DNA from: Plasmodiophora brassicae
Lineage: Eukaryota; Endomyxa: Phytomyxea; Phytomyxea; Plasmodiophorida
Assembly (NCBI GenBank): GCA_036867785.1
Contig: CP145409.1
Coordinates: forward strand, 1-64,000
Direction: 5' to 3'
DNA length: 64,000 nt
Position numbers and translations under genes: made by a program. How positions within the stretch are numbered: position 1 is the first letter of the stretch; every line of letters begins with the position of its first letter. Positions 41,623-53,888 of the stretch are shown in pieces. Below the pieces are notes generated by a model. The model was not told the origin of the DNA. It saw only the letters and a list, made by a program, of their open reading frames with translations, and made no database searches.

Positions 41623-43472
41623 ATGCAGGTGTACCCACCGTATTCCATGCCGACGGTGAAGCCGCTGGGCGACCATTTGCATCCGGTGGCACACCGCAGC
41701 AGCAGTCGACGACGCGTGTCGTTCCGTCACCCGCCGCCGCACGCGTTACGACAGGCGTTCGCTCGTGGCAGCAGCCCTCGACCCGCCAACCCGGCACATC
41801 TGCCCTCGTTAACGCTGACGTCGTCGACCCATCGCGGTTCGCATCCGGTGACGGATACGACGGCCCTGGCCGCCTGGGACGCCCCGCACTGGGCCCTGCA
41901 GACCGTTCGACGGATCTTCAGCATGGCGTCGTGCGCGCCCGGCAGGTCCTTCCGCCTGTTTCGGAACACGGCCGACCGGACCGCCCTGACGAACGCCCGC
42001 ATCCTGGACGTCCTCGAGATGTAAGATCAGGGCGCACGTCACGGTGCTGGTCTGACCGTTGCCAGGCCATGGACGCAACGAGAATCCATCGACGTGGACG
42101 TCGTCGATCGGTGGCTCGAACGGGAAGCGCTGGAGCCGTGGTCGTCGCTGTCGCCGCTGGATCGCTGGATTGCCGCCCAGTCGGTGGAGTCGGCGGCGGT
42201 GGCCAACGGCGAGATCGTCCAGCCGCAGCAGGTCGCCGCCGACTCGGCGTCGGCCGCCCCCGAGATCATCGTCTGCGTCGTCCAGGGTCGCATCCGTGTG
42301 GCGTGGGCGACCAACATCCATGGCGACGATTACACGGACCTGGGCCTAGCCGACACCCTGGTTACCAATGAGCCCATGGCCATTGTCGGCCTGGAACAGT
42401 CGACCTTCATCTGGCTGCCTCGATCGACGGGGCAGGAAGTCACCGAGGCGTACCGGATCGCCCAGCTGGAGGCGTGGCGACCCGTGATCGACGTCCTCCT
42501 GTGGCAGCGGTCGACGTGGACCCCGGAGCTGGTGCTGGCCCTCGTCGACCACGCCGAAGGCCCATATGTCACGCCGGCGCTCGGCTACGTCTACAGGCAG
42601 GGCGACCCGACCGCCTCGCGCATGGTCATCATTGCTGCCGGGTCGGCGGTCGAATTCGAAACGGACGACGAGTCCAAGTTGCACCTGGCCGTATACGAGG
42701 TGCGATCCAGGGGCAGGGGTATACATGGCATGGGTTGCTGACGTTGGCTGGGTGGCAGGCAGGGCAGTTTGCCGGCCTGGAAGTGTGCTCGACGGGAAAG
42801 CATCGCCGGACATGGCTTCAGGCAGCGAAAGCGGATGTGCAGTGGTACGCGCTGGACGCTGGCGTCATCAGGAGCGAGCATCCGGCGATCTGGGACATCC
42901 TGGTGGATGTCGACGAAGGGCGGCGCCTGGGTACGGTGCGTCGAGAGCGACAGCATCGTCGGTGCCGGCGGGCGATGGCGCTTCTGGAAGGCAACCAACG
43001 GGTGCGGGACGGGGCAGCCGACCGGGAGCGTCAGGAGCAACGGACACAACGGCTAATGAAGATGCTGCCCAAGCTGGCCTCGCAGGGTGACGATAGGAGG
43101 CGCTCGACGCTGGCGGCGATCAACATCGATATCTTCAGAAGCCATCGGGACAGTACGCGTCGCGTACCGAATTTCCTGCACAAGCTATCGTCAACGCCCA
43201 GGAGGGCCGACGAGTTCCGACATGGCATCGACGCAGCGTTGAACGGCAGCGCCGACAACGACAACGACATGGACGAATCGGACGGTCTAGCGTCCGCCGC
43301 GTCTGCGCCTGCTGCCGCACAAGCCCGTCGTCGTGCGCCCAGTTTGCCTAAACGGGAACGCAGGCGAACAGCAGCGGAACGGCTGAGCATCGTCGTACCA
43401 TCGGGTGTCGCCCAGCTATCCGCGCAGGGGTCCCGCCTGAACGTCAAGATTTTCGGCAAGGACGTTGCCTAG
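41623..43472 (+). CDS. Hypothetical protein (three-exon model)
   Basis: Exon 1 (41623-42020) joins exon 2 (from 42066) across a 45-base intron, with phase 2 preserved (VLEM/PWTQRESIDVDVVDRW). An intron at roughly 42720-42765 is needed to reach the last frame, which stays open to the TAG at 43472. The middle contains an ordered alpha/beta-looking segment (IIVCVVQGRIRVAWATNIHG, LVLALVDHAEGPYV). The C-terminus is basic (SLPKRERRRTAAERLS) and nuclear-signal-like, and an acidic patch (DNDNDMDESD) precedes it. I do not recognise the family. Confidence 0.55.
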
Positions 43473-43930
43473 CGAGGCGTGCACGGTCGCCTGCCGTGCT
43501 GACTGCTGTGGAGCCCGCCCCGCGGGTTGATGCCCGACGGTCATTGGGACTCCCCGCTGCCACACTCATGATGTACATTTGTACGCCGACGCCTCGACGC
43601 TCTCTGTCTCTAGGTGGGCACATAGCGATAGGCCGTCCTGTGAGGGCACACCCCGTTCGACAACGCGGCGAGTAGCAAGTGGCCTGCCGATGTCACGCCG
43701 TCGGACAGTATCGGTTGCCGGCACGGCCTGGCCGGTAGCGGGATGCGGTGACAAGCTGGTGGCGAGCCCCGACGAGCAGACACTTGCAGGAGACGGCGCT
43801 CTGCAGGGCGTGGCCGTTCCACCTGGGGCCGATTGTGGTCCACATTGGGTGCGGGCGGCCAGCAGGCGACGCGGGTCGTCGGGCGCGAGAAGTGCGCTGG
43901 ACTCACAGGCGGCCGGCGGCGGCGGTGGTC

Positions 43931-44894
43931 ATGTCGCTTCTGGTCAGCCTGGTCGGCGCCGTCCCTCAGGTCAATGTCGACCGCCTGAACGACCACCTGT
44001 CGACGATCAGTCGTTCCGGGTCGCCGATGGCCGTCCATGAATGCGTGTTCGACAGAATGGGTACGTCCCGTGGATCGCAGCGGCAGGCTGCCGCGCGCGC
44101 GCGCGCTGCTGATAACGCTGGTCGGCGTTCAGGTTCCGCTGGCGTTGCATCGCGCAAGTCGTCAGAGGCTCGCGCCCGTCGGGACCTGCACGGCGGTGAT
44201 TCCTGGGTGCTGCGCATCCTCGGCCACGTCATCGAACCCGGCAAGCGACGCGCCGTCATCCGATCGGCCACCGACGTGGCCGTGTCCGACAACTTCGAAT
44301 CGCTGCTGGCCGCCCTGGACTATACGCGCGCGTACCAGGTCGTCCTGCGCGGTATGCAATACGATATCCGGCCATCCATCAGCGTCCGCGTCTTCCAGCT
44401 CCTCAAAGTCGGCCGTCTGCCGCGTCCGCCAGCAACGAAGACGTGTGCTGATGTGACGCGTTTGGCTGATGTAGGTCGTCGGGCCAGATGGGGGAACGGA
44501 TCAGTTGGAGCCCGTCGGTGACGGCACACGTTGGATCGTCGAGCTGGCCGCCCTGACGACGGCGCTGGATGGCGACCTGAGTGCTGTCGAGGCCACCCTC
44601 GTGCAGATCTCCGTCTCCCTGAATCAGTACGTGTCCGTCCGCCATGCCTCTCGTGCAGTAACTGAACGAGCATTCGCACGTCGGCAGGATTGCATGTGTA
44701 CAGTTCCCGTCGACATCATGATTAGTACAATGTGTGTTGCCCTAGTCTTCGTTCGGGTTGTATTCCTCTTTGACAATCCCCTTTCGGACGACGCGAATCT
44801 CGGTGGCATCGTCGCCCTTCAACGCGTCCTTCACGACGGAGGCTTCGACACGGATCTGCACCTGGACATTGTCGGGGCACGTTCGTCAACCTGA
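43931..44894 (+). CDS. MED18: Mediator complex subunit 18
   Basis: The ATG at 43931 begins MSLLVSLVGAVPQVNVDRL with the typical HECVFD block. A 72-base intron (44061-44132) leads to SWVLRILGHVIEPGKR and LAALDYTRAYQVVLRGMQYD. A 97-base intron (44408-44504) leads to LEPVGDGTRWIVELAALTT and LNQYVSVRH. The order (beta-barrel strands, the RAYxxVLRGMxY block, W-V-E-x-A near the end) matches Med18, which forms the Mediator head with Med20 and contacts RNA polymerase II. The last exon stays open to 44894, overlapping the convergent BET3 gene. Real coding may end earlier, around 44650-44740, by another splice. Confidence 0.78.
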
Positions 44895-45568
44895 AATGTT
44901 TCCGCATTCGCCGTCCCTGGCATCGTACCATGTCGAGCGCGCCCCGGATGACCCCACAGAGCAGGTCGCACATGTTCAGGCCGGCGTACGCATCAGGGAG
45001 TTCGACGAATTCCGTCAGCGGGTTGCCTTTGCCGGGGAGGACCAGCGTGAACGACGACCCATCCGCCGACCAATTCTGAACGCCCGCCGACACTACGTAC
45101 GCACGGCGAGCGATTAGGCATAGACTGGGATGACGAGCGGTCTGTCGGCCGCGCTAACCGCCAAGGAACATCTTGAATGCGACACGCCCGATCAGGTCGG
45201 CCGTGTCCTTCAGCGATTTGCAGGTCCCAATGCCGGTCTGCACGAGGAAATCGTCGACAATGCGCTGGCCAATATTGAACCCGCTGCACGGCGGTTAGCA
45301 AGGCATTCGGTACGGGCAGACAAGACACGAGCAGACACACATTCGATCGAGAATGCGGTTGACTTCGACGACGTCGTCGCGCTCGTCCTGGAGGAGCTGG
45401 ACGACGAAAGCGCCATAGGTGAGGGAAAAGAGTTCAGCGGTCTAACAGCATGCCCGGAGCGGATCAGTGCCCGGACGCCTGCAAGTGACAAACAGCGAGA
45501 CGTACGACTGATTCAGCCTTGTTGAGCAGGGCCTCTCCCAACCGCAACTGCTCCGATTCCGTCGACAT
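44742..45568 (-). CDS. BET3: TRAPP complex subunit BET3 (TRAPPC3)
   Basis: The ATG at 45568 gives MSTESEQLRLGEALLNKAES. An intron leads to TAELFSLTYGAFVVQLL, then another to IGFNIGQRIVDDFLVQTG with KDTADLIGRVAFKMF. Next come VQNWSADGSSFTLVL with NPLTEFVELPD, and DLLCGVIRGALDMV. The last exon holds VEASVVKDALKGDDATEIRV and ends at the TAG at 44742. These blocks match Bet3 along its whole length, including the Cys-containing LLCGVxRGAL segment. TRAPP is a Rab GEF and tether in ER-Golgi traffic. Introns are short and at least four are needed. Confidence 0.92.
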
Positions 45569-45841
45569 CACCACCGAGGGGACTGGGCGCGAATCCGACC
45601 ACCACCACCCGGACTGCGCCGACTCGAATCTGGAATCGGAGACGGACCGATGAGCGGCCAATTGGAGCGATGGATGCCGCGAAGACCGCACACGTGCCGA
45701 AACGACCCTTGTGTATTACAGGTTGGGTTGCCGTGAGACTATACGATGACATCGATGCAGGCAGCCAATGATTCTATATCTGACAGGCTCAGGGAGGGCA
45801 ACAACATCGGATGACGGGGCAAAACAAAAACGATGATCTGC

Positions 45842-45925
45842 TCCTCCCGCCCGGAGTCGAACCAGGGACCGCCCGATGACAGGTAATACTACAGTCAGGC
45901 GCTCTGCCAACTGAGCTACAGGAGG
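45842..45925 (-). tRNA. tRNA-Tyr (GUA) with short intron
   Basis: A cloverleaf reads on the minus strand: acceptor CCTCCTG/CGGGAGG with discriminator A, D-arm GCTC...GAGC, anticodon stem CCTGA/TCGGG, and T-arm CCTGG-TTCGACT-CCGGG. The loop holds CTGTAG followed by an insert of ~11 bases, so anticodon GTA is interrupted 3' of position 37. C1-G72 and an intron at this site are both usual for eukaryotic tRNA-Tyr. Confidence 0.93.
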
Positions 45926-46474
45926 CGTTGCTGGTAACCGAGGCGCACACACTGGCTCGAGACAGCGACCATGCGGTCGGTGATCCAGCCATACCCTTAC
46001 AAGAATGAAGCAGACGCGACCGATGCCCGTTGCCCAGCGTCGTCGTCGAACCAGGTACCCGTCGGTCACAAACCCAATGTCTGCAAAGCTTCAGGCGAAC
46101 ATCTACCGTTAGACAGCGCGCTCGAAAGCAGACCGGCGGCAGCGTTTACAAGGCGCAGCGCCCGAGGTCCGGATATCCTGGGCAGACCATCCATGAGTCC
46201 TTGGGACGTGAGAACTCATGCTCCTACGCAGCACGCGTTTGCTTCCTCATTGATACTGAACGTCGGCCCAGGGTTCCGACCGTATGAGATTGCCAGCGGA
46301 TTCGGTGATGGGCTGATGGCGCAGGCATCAACCTCGTATCGCGGATTTTGGGCCGGTTGTGCCTGCCAGGCAGGTGCTGAAGGGTGTCCAGAAAACTCCG
46401 CGCAGTTGCCTCAAATCCGTCGCGCGTCGCGTCCGTTTGGCATTGGAGCCGATCGCCGCACCGCTTCCGCCATC

Positions 46475-49400
46475 ATGGCCGCGGCGCCCGGCACGCTCCA
46501 GAAGCGCCCACTACGGGACCGGATCGCCGAGGCCACCGCCAACGCAAACTCCACTACCACGGCGAAGCCCATGCCGGCGATCACGACGACGGACCAATGC
46601 GCGGCGCATCTGCTGGGCGAGTTCGCCAAACTCGGCCATGCCGCTCAGGTCGTCAAACTGCTGCAATCGAGTAACCGGCCGGCCGTCGAAGCCATCGATT
46701 CCGCGTTCCTAACCGCCGTTGAGCACGGTCACGAGTCGATCGTGCACATCCTCGCGTCGCACATCTCGCCGATCGTCCGTCTCGCCCGGCACGGCGATCC
46801 GGCCACCGTCCTTGCCGCCCGATCCAACTCGGTCGCATGCCTGTCTGCCGTCGTTGAACGATGCGGTACCTCGGTTGATTTATGCAACGCGAATGGACGC
46901 ACGGCATTGCATATCGCCGCCGAACACGACTACGCCGATATCGCTCAGTGGCTGGTCGACCATGACGCGGACCTGAACGCCGCTGACAACGATGGTATGT
47001 TCACCCACGTCGCGCGCAGACGACGTTCGCTAACATTGTGTACGGCCTGTAGGTGTATGTCCACTGCATGTTGCGTCGATGAACAAACGGGAGCGCGTGC
47101 TGCGCATCCTGCTCGACAACGAGGCGTCTCTGTCGCTCCGGAACAAAGATGGTGCCACGCCGCTTGATGTCGCGTACGACTGCGAGGTGAGGAGGCGTTG
47201 TCCCTATCGTTGGTCGTGTCCCCTTGGTGTTGACGTTGTGCCTCTGCCCAGGTCGTGCGTATCGTTCTGAGTCACGCGGCGCGTTCCGGCCTGCACACCG
47301 AGGCGTCCGAGAGGATCGACTGCAGCGGGTTCGATCAGCTTCGCGCGGGACCTGTCGCTGTGCTGTTCTGGTCCGCGATCGGCGTCGGCCGTGACAATGC
47401 CATGTTTCAGCAGCTTGGCGTGTATCCGTTCGACCGGCTCAACGATACGGAACGCATCGTCGTGCTGACCGAGGTCTGCGAGCGCATCGCCGGGTATCGT
47501 CAGGACATCGACATCGACGTCCTCCGGGATTCCGCCCTGTTCGCCGTGTTCGCCATGATGAAGCTTCGCGTCAAGAAGGAGATCGATGCTGGTAACACGA
47601 AGTCGGCCTCGAGCCGGACCGATGATGACGAGCGACGGTACGGATGGCGTCGTAAGATCGTGGCCGCCTACGAACACCTGCTGGAATGCGATGCCGCTGA
47701 CGCTGGCCTGTCTGTGGAGTGCACCAAGCGGATCGTCTGGAGCACGATCGTGAATCTGCTGGCGCAGCACAGCGCGTTCGGATCGACGTTCTGGGACAAA
47801 CGCAGGGTCTTCAGCTGCGTTAACGTCCAGGAGCGCCCGAGGCTGCTGACCACCGGCGCCCCGGATAACTATTGGGCGTCGCGTCTGCCGACCACGTCGC
47901 AACTGTCGCAGGGCGTCGTCCAGCTGACGTTCAAGAAGCTGATGACCATGTCCAAGACGTTCCTCGCCGAGGAGTCGCTCGATTCGAACGGCTGCTTCTG
48001 CCAGGATTGCGTCGCCGAGCGCGAGGTCCCCCTGACGTTCAAGCTGCGGTTCCTGGATGAGACCGCCGAGTGCAAGCGCGACTTGAAGAAGGGTATCGTG
48101 AAGCGTACACCGTGCTGCGACGAGGACGCCCGCCTGTCGTCTGCTGCGGCGACACGGGAGCAGGTCGATGAACTGCTGCTGTCGCAGAACGGCGAGCTGT
48201 GCAAGTTCTGGTCGAACCTGACGACGGAAGAGAAGTGGGCGCTGACCGAGATGACGACAACGGAACTGGCCGATCTGATCGCGGAACCGGGGCCGTTCGA
48301 ATGGGAAACGCTTCGTGCAGCGCTGACGTCGTACACGCAGTACCAGTGGGAGGAGGACAGCCTCGAGATCAACGACGATTGCATAACGATCGCGGACGAG
48401 ATCAGCGAGACGAAGGACCTGAACGACCTCATCCACATCATGATCGAAGCGGCCGTTCGCATCCTGCGTGGCGAAGGTGCCGACGTGCCCGTCGTCCCTG
48501 TTCTGCCGCCGATCCCGTTGACGTGTTCGGCGCACGCTAGCGAATGTCTGCGGTGCGTTTCCGAGGAGGAATGGGACCGTCGAGGTCGTCAGCTTCTGGA
48601 GAACATCGTGCTGTGCGAGTTTGCGCGCCGCATCGCCGCCCAGTACCTGGTGAAGAAGGAGGAGAGTCGGGCGCAGCGGATTGCTCTCGAGCACGAGCTG
48701 GAACTGCTGCGCGAGGTCGAACAGCTCGAGCGGAAAGAGCGACGGAAGAAGGCGAAGTCAAGGAGGAAACGAGGGCGGCGAGCACAAACGCGTCCTGCAG
48801 TTGAGACGCCCCCTGAGACCCGTCCTGCTGCTGCTGCTGCTGCTCCTGCTGCTGCTGCGCCATCTTCGCCGTCGTCGGCGTCGACGCCGTCGTCGTCCTC
48901 ATCGTCGAGTGACGATGTTGACAGCGATGGAGAGGTCCCCATCGCCCTGCCTTCGTCGGTCCTGCTGCGCAGCAATCCGAAACAGCCAGCGCCCGCCAAG
49001 TCGTCGCGATCATCCGTCCGCCCGAGCGGTTCGTCGCCGGCGCCGTCTCCGTCGTATACGGGCGGGATGATGTTCATCTGCACGGACGACACGTACGATG
49101 AGTGCCAGGCCCTGGGCATCTTCGGGCTCCCGCGCCAACACCTGGCATCCGTCGTCGAGTGCCGTCCTGGTGGGTCCTGCGCGCTGTTCCTCTTCAACAT
49201 CACGACGCGGTACCTGTACGGCCTGTTCGAGCCCAGTGCGCCCGGCGCCGACCTTATCGATCCGACCGCATGGGCACGACCGCGAGGGGGGCCGACCCCG
49301 TTCCCGGCTCAGGTACGGTACAAGCAGGTCGGTCCGAAACGACCAGGCCTGCCCGAATCCGCCTTCCGACACATCTTCCCCGACGGCAACCGGATACGGA

Positions 49401-50431
49401 AACTGACCGGCGACGAGGTTCGCGACCTGCTCCAGACCTGGGACACTTTCGACCCCAGGAAGGATTCCAGCGCGGCGTCGTCTGCAGCGGCGTCGTCCAC
49501 GCCTGCCCAGCAGTCCAAGCGAGCATCCAGAGCGAGCAAGAAGCAGCAGCAGCAGCCACCCGTATCCTGCCAGCCGGCTGGTCAGCCGTCGAAATCGCAG
49601 TCCCAGCAGCAGCAGCAGCAGGTTCAGCCGCAGAAACGTCAGGTAGGTCAACAGCAGGCACAACCGCGACCAGCTGAACAACGATCGTCACCGCGGCGAC
49701 AACCACCCGACCCGCCGTCACAACCACGGCCAGAGTCGGTGCAGCAACCGCCATCGGCGCCGAAGCCGTCTGCGCCACTACCGGATCAACGACAGCAGCA
49801 GGAGCGGTCGCAACCGCGACCAGCACAGCACGGTCCTGCCGGTGTCGCCCCTCCCGTTGCCGCCCGTACTGCTCCCGCTGTTCCAGAGCGGAACCCGGTG
49901 CAACAGGATGCGGCACCGGTCGTCCAGGACCCCGCGTCGCATCTGTCGCCGCCTCCGTCGTCGTTACTGCCCTCGGTGTCGCTCCGGGCCGACGCCATAC
50001 CGATGGCCCCGTTTGCGTCTCGGCAGCAGCCGGTCCCCGCTGTCTCCATCCTGACACGGCCTGCACCGTTGCCGGCGATCGATCCTGGCGTCGTGTACCC
50101 GTCGCAGGGTCCGCCGCCTCCCGTCCCGCCGCCCAACGTCGCATTCGTGACGCCGTCGCCGATCCCCTGCGCCGACCCCATCTGGTCCACAGCGTCGTCG
50201 GCGCTGACATGGGACCGGACTGCATCGTCGTTGGCGCCGCCGCGGCCGTCGTCGGCGTCGGCGACGCCGCAGGCGTCCAGGTTTCAGCAGGCGCGACAGC
50301 AGCCGTTCGAGCGTGGCAATCGGCCGCCGATACGGGCGTCGTCCTCCGTGAACGGGCTGAACCTGTTCGGCGACTGGAACGGAATCTGGGGCACCCCGTC
50401 CCAGCAGCCGCCGACGTCGTCCATCTGGTAG
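46475..50431 (+). CDS. Ankyrin-repeat and DCD-domain protein with Gln/Pro-rich tail
   Basis: Exons 46475-46994, 47053-47186 and 47252-50431 join in frame across introns of 58 and 65 bases, giving ~1,277 residues. The N-terminus has ankyrin repeats (NGRTALHIAAEHDYADIAQW, CPLHVASMNKRERVLRILLD, DGATPLDVAYDCE). A ~440-residue region of unknown fold follows, including CxxC pairs (CFCQDC), then a charged coiled coil with basic nuclear-signal-like clusters (~48660-48790) and poly-Ala/Ser runs. A DCD domain lies at ~49060-49440 (MMFICTDDTYDECQALGIFG, FLFNITTRYLYGLFE, FPAQVRYKQV, LPESAFRHIF). The last ~320 residues are Gln/Pro/Ser-rich. DCD domains are described mainly from plant stress and cell-death proteins, so this architecture is unusual. 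Function is unknown. Confidence 0.85.
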
Positions 50432-50542
50432 CGGGCGACCTGCCCCGCCCGCCGACGACTGCACTAAACCGCACCGATCGCATTGTTAACGTACCAGGTG
50501 TCGTGTATGTCGGCTGGCAGTGAACGTTCGGATAGGTCAGGG

Positions 50543-51470
50543 TCAGAAGCGGACGGCCGCATGGAAGAACTCGTGGTCCGGGTACGACTTCCGGAGCTCG
50601 TCGACCAGCTTGCCGCGAATTTCCGACCCCTTGGGGACGGCGTCGTCCAGGTGCGTCAGGCAGACGATCGAGTTGACGAGCGTTGCGGACGACGGCGTCA
50701 TCTCCTGCGATCGTGCCAGGGCGCGCGCCTTCTTCAGGCTCTTGAGCGCGTCGGCGAACTCGCCCCGTTTCATGAGCAGCGCCGCCTGCAGTTCGAGCAG
50801 GTAGACGGTGTCGCCGAATCGTTGCAGCAGGTCGGATACGAGCTCCAATGCAGCCGCCGCTTTCTCAGCACCGGGGCTGGCCATTGCTAAACGGCGCTGT
50901 TAGACGCGACTCGTGTGCACACAACGGGGGAGGAGACTCCGATTCCCGACCTAACGTAGCCGTGCTGATCACGGTCAACACGTCATCCTCATCGAGCTTG
51001 GTCATGCGAGCGACCTGTTTCTCGGCAAGGTCGACGCGGTCGATCTTGGCGTAGATCTGGGCGGCGACGGCGAGCTCCTCCAGCGCATCGCCTTTGTGGA
51101 CCAGGTTCAGCGCGGCTTTGTAGTTGCCGACCTCCTGGTAGACCAATCCGATCAGCAAACGCGACACCGGGTCGCCCATGATTTCGCTGTCGTGCTCGGC
51201 GCAGATCCGGTCGAGCGCGTCCATGACGCCCTCCGACCGGGACCCGAGCAGGCGCAGGGCCTGCATGGCGGGCGACGACACGTCGACATGGCCGGGATAC
51301 GCGTGGCCCAGGGCCAGGTGCGCGCGCACCTCGAACGACTGCGCCAGAAGGCGCAGTGTCGGCGTGTCGGCTATGACAGTGCCCGCCTCCTGCAGCGCCC
51401 TGCCGAACGCGCCGACATAGAAGTAGGAGCGCAGCGAGAACAGCTCCTCGGGCTCGTACTCCGAAGACAT
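50543..51470 (-). CDS. COPE: Coatomer subunit epsilon (COPI)
   Basis: The ATG at 51470 begins MSSEYEPEELFSLRSYFYVG, the epsilon-COP N-terminal signature. TPR-like helices follow (RLLIGLVYQEVGNYKAALNL, AVAAQIYAKIDRVDLAEKQV, MTKLDEDDVLT). An intron of roughly 60-75 bases near 50890-50965 leads to AMASPGAEKAAAALELVSDL with LELQAALLMKRGEFADALKS and the C-terminal FFHAAVRF. The length of ~285 residues fits. Epsilon-COP stabilises alpha-COP in the COPI coat for Golgi-to-ER traffic. The exact splice junction is ambiguous because several phase-compatible sites exist. Confidence 0.9.
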
Positions 51471-51695
51471 TCTTGCGCCTTCGACAGAGCGGCGCGGCGC
51501 GGTGCAATCGCCCCGCCACGTTTTTGGCCGGGGCAACACGTTTTCCGCCGCCGCCACCGCGCGCCCCTCACTTGCGGGACACTTCGTTCGCCAGTCCTGT
51601 TGGTCACACCCTCCATACGTTGCCGGGTTACGAGGCACAATTGGCCTGGTGTATATGCGACCATGGACAGCCGGTGGGGCAAGCAGGATGGCCGG

Positions 51696-53771
51696 TTACT
51701 GGACGGCGACGGAGCGGCGCATACTAGGCGTGCGGGATCGGGCCTGGCGGATCCACTGGCGGATGCTGGCGCGATGGATGCGCCGTGCCTCCTGGACGGG
51801 TGCGCCATCGGACTGCGGTGCAACGCCTCAGCGATACGGTCGCGTCTCACAGGGGGGGCGGGCAATACCGCATCGGAAGCTCGCAGGTCCAGATGATGTG
51901 CCGCACCGGGGATCTGAATCGTCACGATGGACGGGTTGCCGGATGACAGCACACCGCCCCCGCTCCAGGGGTCTGCCGCGACAGTATCAGGACTAGTACG
52001 ACTCGGTGCCCGTTTCAACGTTGTGGGCACGAACGAACGCCTGCCGCCTTACCCAGGACGCCGTTGCTGAAGACGATATTGCTGGCCGTCTCGAGCCGGT
52101 TGCCACCGAACTCCCGTACTGCATAGGTCGCGTCGGGCGTGACGGAGAACCGTTGCTGGCACGCCTGAACAGGGGATCGTCAGCAACGGGAGGTGCACAC
52201 CCGGCGATCAGGGGCGCGACAGGACCAGCGAATACGCGTCAAAGTCCCACGGTTGCGGCGGGAACATCGACGCCGGCCCGGAAGACATGGGCATGACCTG
52301 TCGTCACCACAGCAGCTGGTTAGACGCTGGCGATCCGCACCGTTGCCCATGGAACCATCGAAGTGCACGCAAGGTAGTCCCATCCCTGCTCGTCCAGCGA
52401 CGGCGATGAGTCGACGTCGATGTCGTTGCACGGGCCCGCATTGCCTAGCGTGGGCATGTCAGCGATGCGATTCCCCTGCAGCGCGTACCGGGAAACGTGC
52501 CCGTGCTGTTGAAGTACACGCTCACGCCCGCAACGAAGCACGACAGCGGGTCGTCGTCACACCCGTCGCCCATGATCGCGTCGCACGTCGCGTTGACCGG
52601 CCAGGCAGGCAACGGCTGCGAACGTTCCCCTCAGCGGACCGAACAGCAATGGATACGCGGGGACCCGTCCCCCGACCTGGACGAAGCTGGCCTCGGTCGG
52701 GTAGTCAACCATCGCCTCGTACCTATATGGCGCATGTCAGCCGTTGTCGAACGCGACGCGCCCAGTTGCCCGGGGCATACGCGAGCCCATTGCTGATCCA
52801 GTCAACGAGTTGCTGGCGTCCCGGCAGCGGTTTGCACAAGCGGAACGCCGTCTCGAGGGTGCCGGTCGGCGTCCGTTCGATCCGTTCGAACGCGGAACGG
52901 ATCGCGTGCGAGCACCCCGCCCGGGACGACTCGAACGTTCGGGTGACGATGTCGTTGAACGTGTCCGACGGCGTGATCCCCGTGAACTGGAGGATCGGGG
53001 CCGATGCCGCAATGGCACCGTCCACGACGCCGGGGTACTTGATGCGAAACCAGGCGCTCAGCATGCCCCCGTACGACCCGCCGAATGCAATGACGGGCGC
53101 GTCCGGCACCGCCCGCGACGCCTTGAAGCGGTCGACGACGACGGCGTAATCCGACAGGGCCTGCTGCACGCTCAGGAACCCTATGGCGCGCGTTCCGATT
53201 AGCACAACGCCATGCATCATCGGCAGGCGAACGGGCGACGCTGACCGAGGTCGGCGTCCGGCGTCGACCTGCCAAAGTACCGGTGCTCGGCGAACACGAG
53301 CGCGGCGCCGAATTCGCTGGCCGCCTCGCACATGAACCTGCGATGGATATGTTGGTACCGGTCAGAGGCAGCGCGACCGGCATTGCCCGCCTGGCGACAC
53401 AGGTATCATCGTCGGGTGGACGGCGCCGTACCCGGTGTTGTTGGCGAACAACGTGATGTCGCCCTCGTTCCCGGTGTAGAAGAAGATCACAGGCGCCCGC
53501 CAGTCGACGGTATCGGTGTTGACCAGCACCCGCTGCTGGAACGTGCGGGTGTCCTTGAAGTCGTAGTGGTCCAGCGGCTGGCCCACGTTCAGCGAGCGAA
53601 CGGCGCAGGCGCGGCGGTCCATACCTGTCGGTACCATTCCTCGTGGAACAGCCTGCCGCACAGCAACCAGGTCGGATCGTTCGCCGCCGACGCTGGCGGA
53701 ACGGGGAACCGAACCGCCGCCGCGCCCAGGGCGGCGGTCAGCATGCAGATCGCTGCCGTCGTCGGTCGCAT
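51696..53771 (-). CDS. Secreted S28-family serine peptidase (prolyl carboxypeptidase-like)
   Basis: The ATG at 53771 gives a signal peptide (RPTTAAICMLTAALGAAAV) followed by the mature start VGQPLDHYDFKDTRTFQQR with VIFFYTGNEGDI. After an intron comes AALVFAEHRYFGRS, then the nucleophile motif FGGSYGGMLSAWFRIKYP (~53090). Later exons give GWDYLACTSMV, FPPQPWDFDAYSL, SNGVLDPWSGGGV (catalytic Asp) and IPGAAHHLDLR (catalytic His, ~51895). A last exon after a short intron ends EARRIHRASIRQWIRQ, with TAA at 51696. The Ser-Asp-His triad is complete. S28 enzymes remove residues after proline or dipeptides in lysosomes or outside the cell. At least five introns are implied; middle junctions are approximate. 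Confidence 0.88.
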
Positions 53772-53888
53772 CGGGTGGGGCCGACTGAAGCGTCACGTCA
53801 CTCACGTCCGGCACCGGGCGGCAAGAATAGGGCGTGGCCCACCACCACCAAGGTGTGCCCCTACCGTCGTCGTCGTCGTTGCCGGACG

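Noticed and set aside
47204-48694. 496-codon minus-strand frame opposite the ankyrin-DCD gene
   Set aside because: The plus strand has frame-linked exons with ankyrin and DCD motifs; the antisense frame has none.
49254-50483. 409-codon minus-strand frame over the DCD gene tail
   Set aside because: It is the shadow of a Gln/Pro-rich coding region, with no start context or domain.
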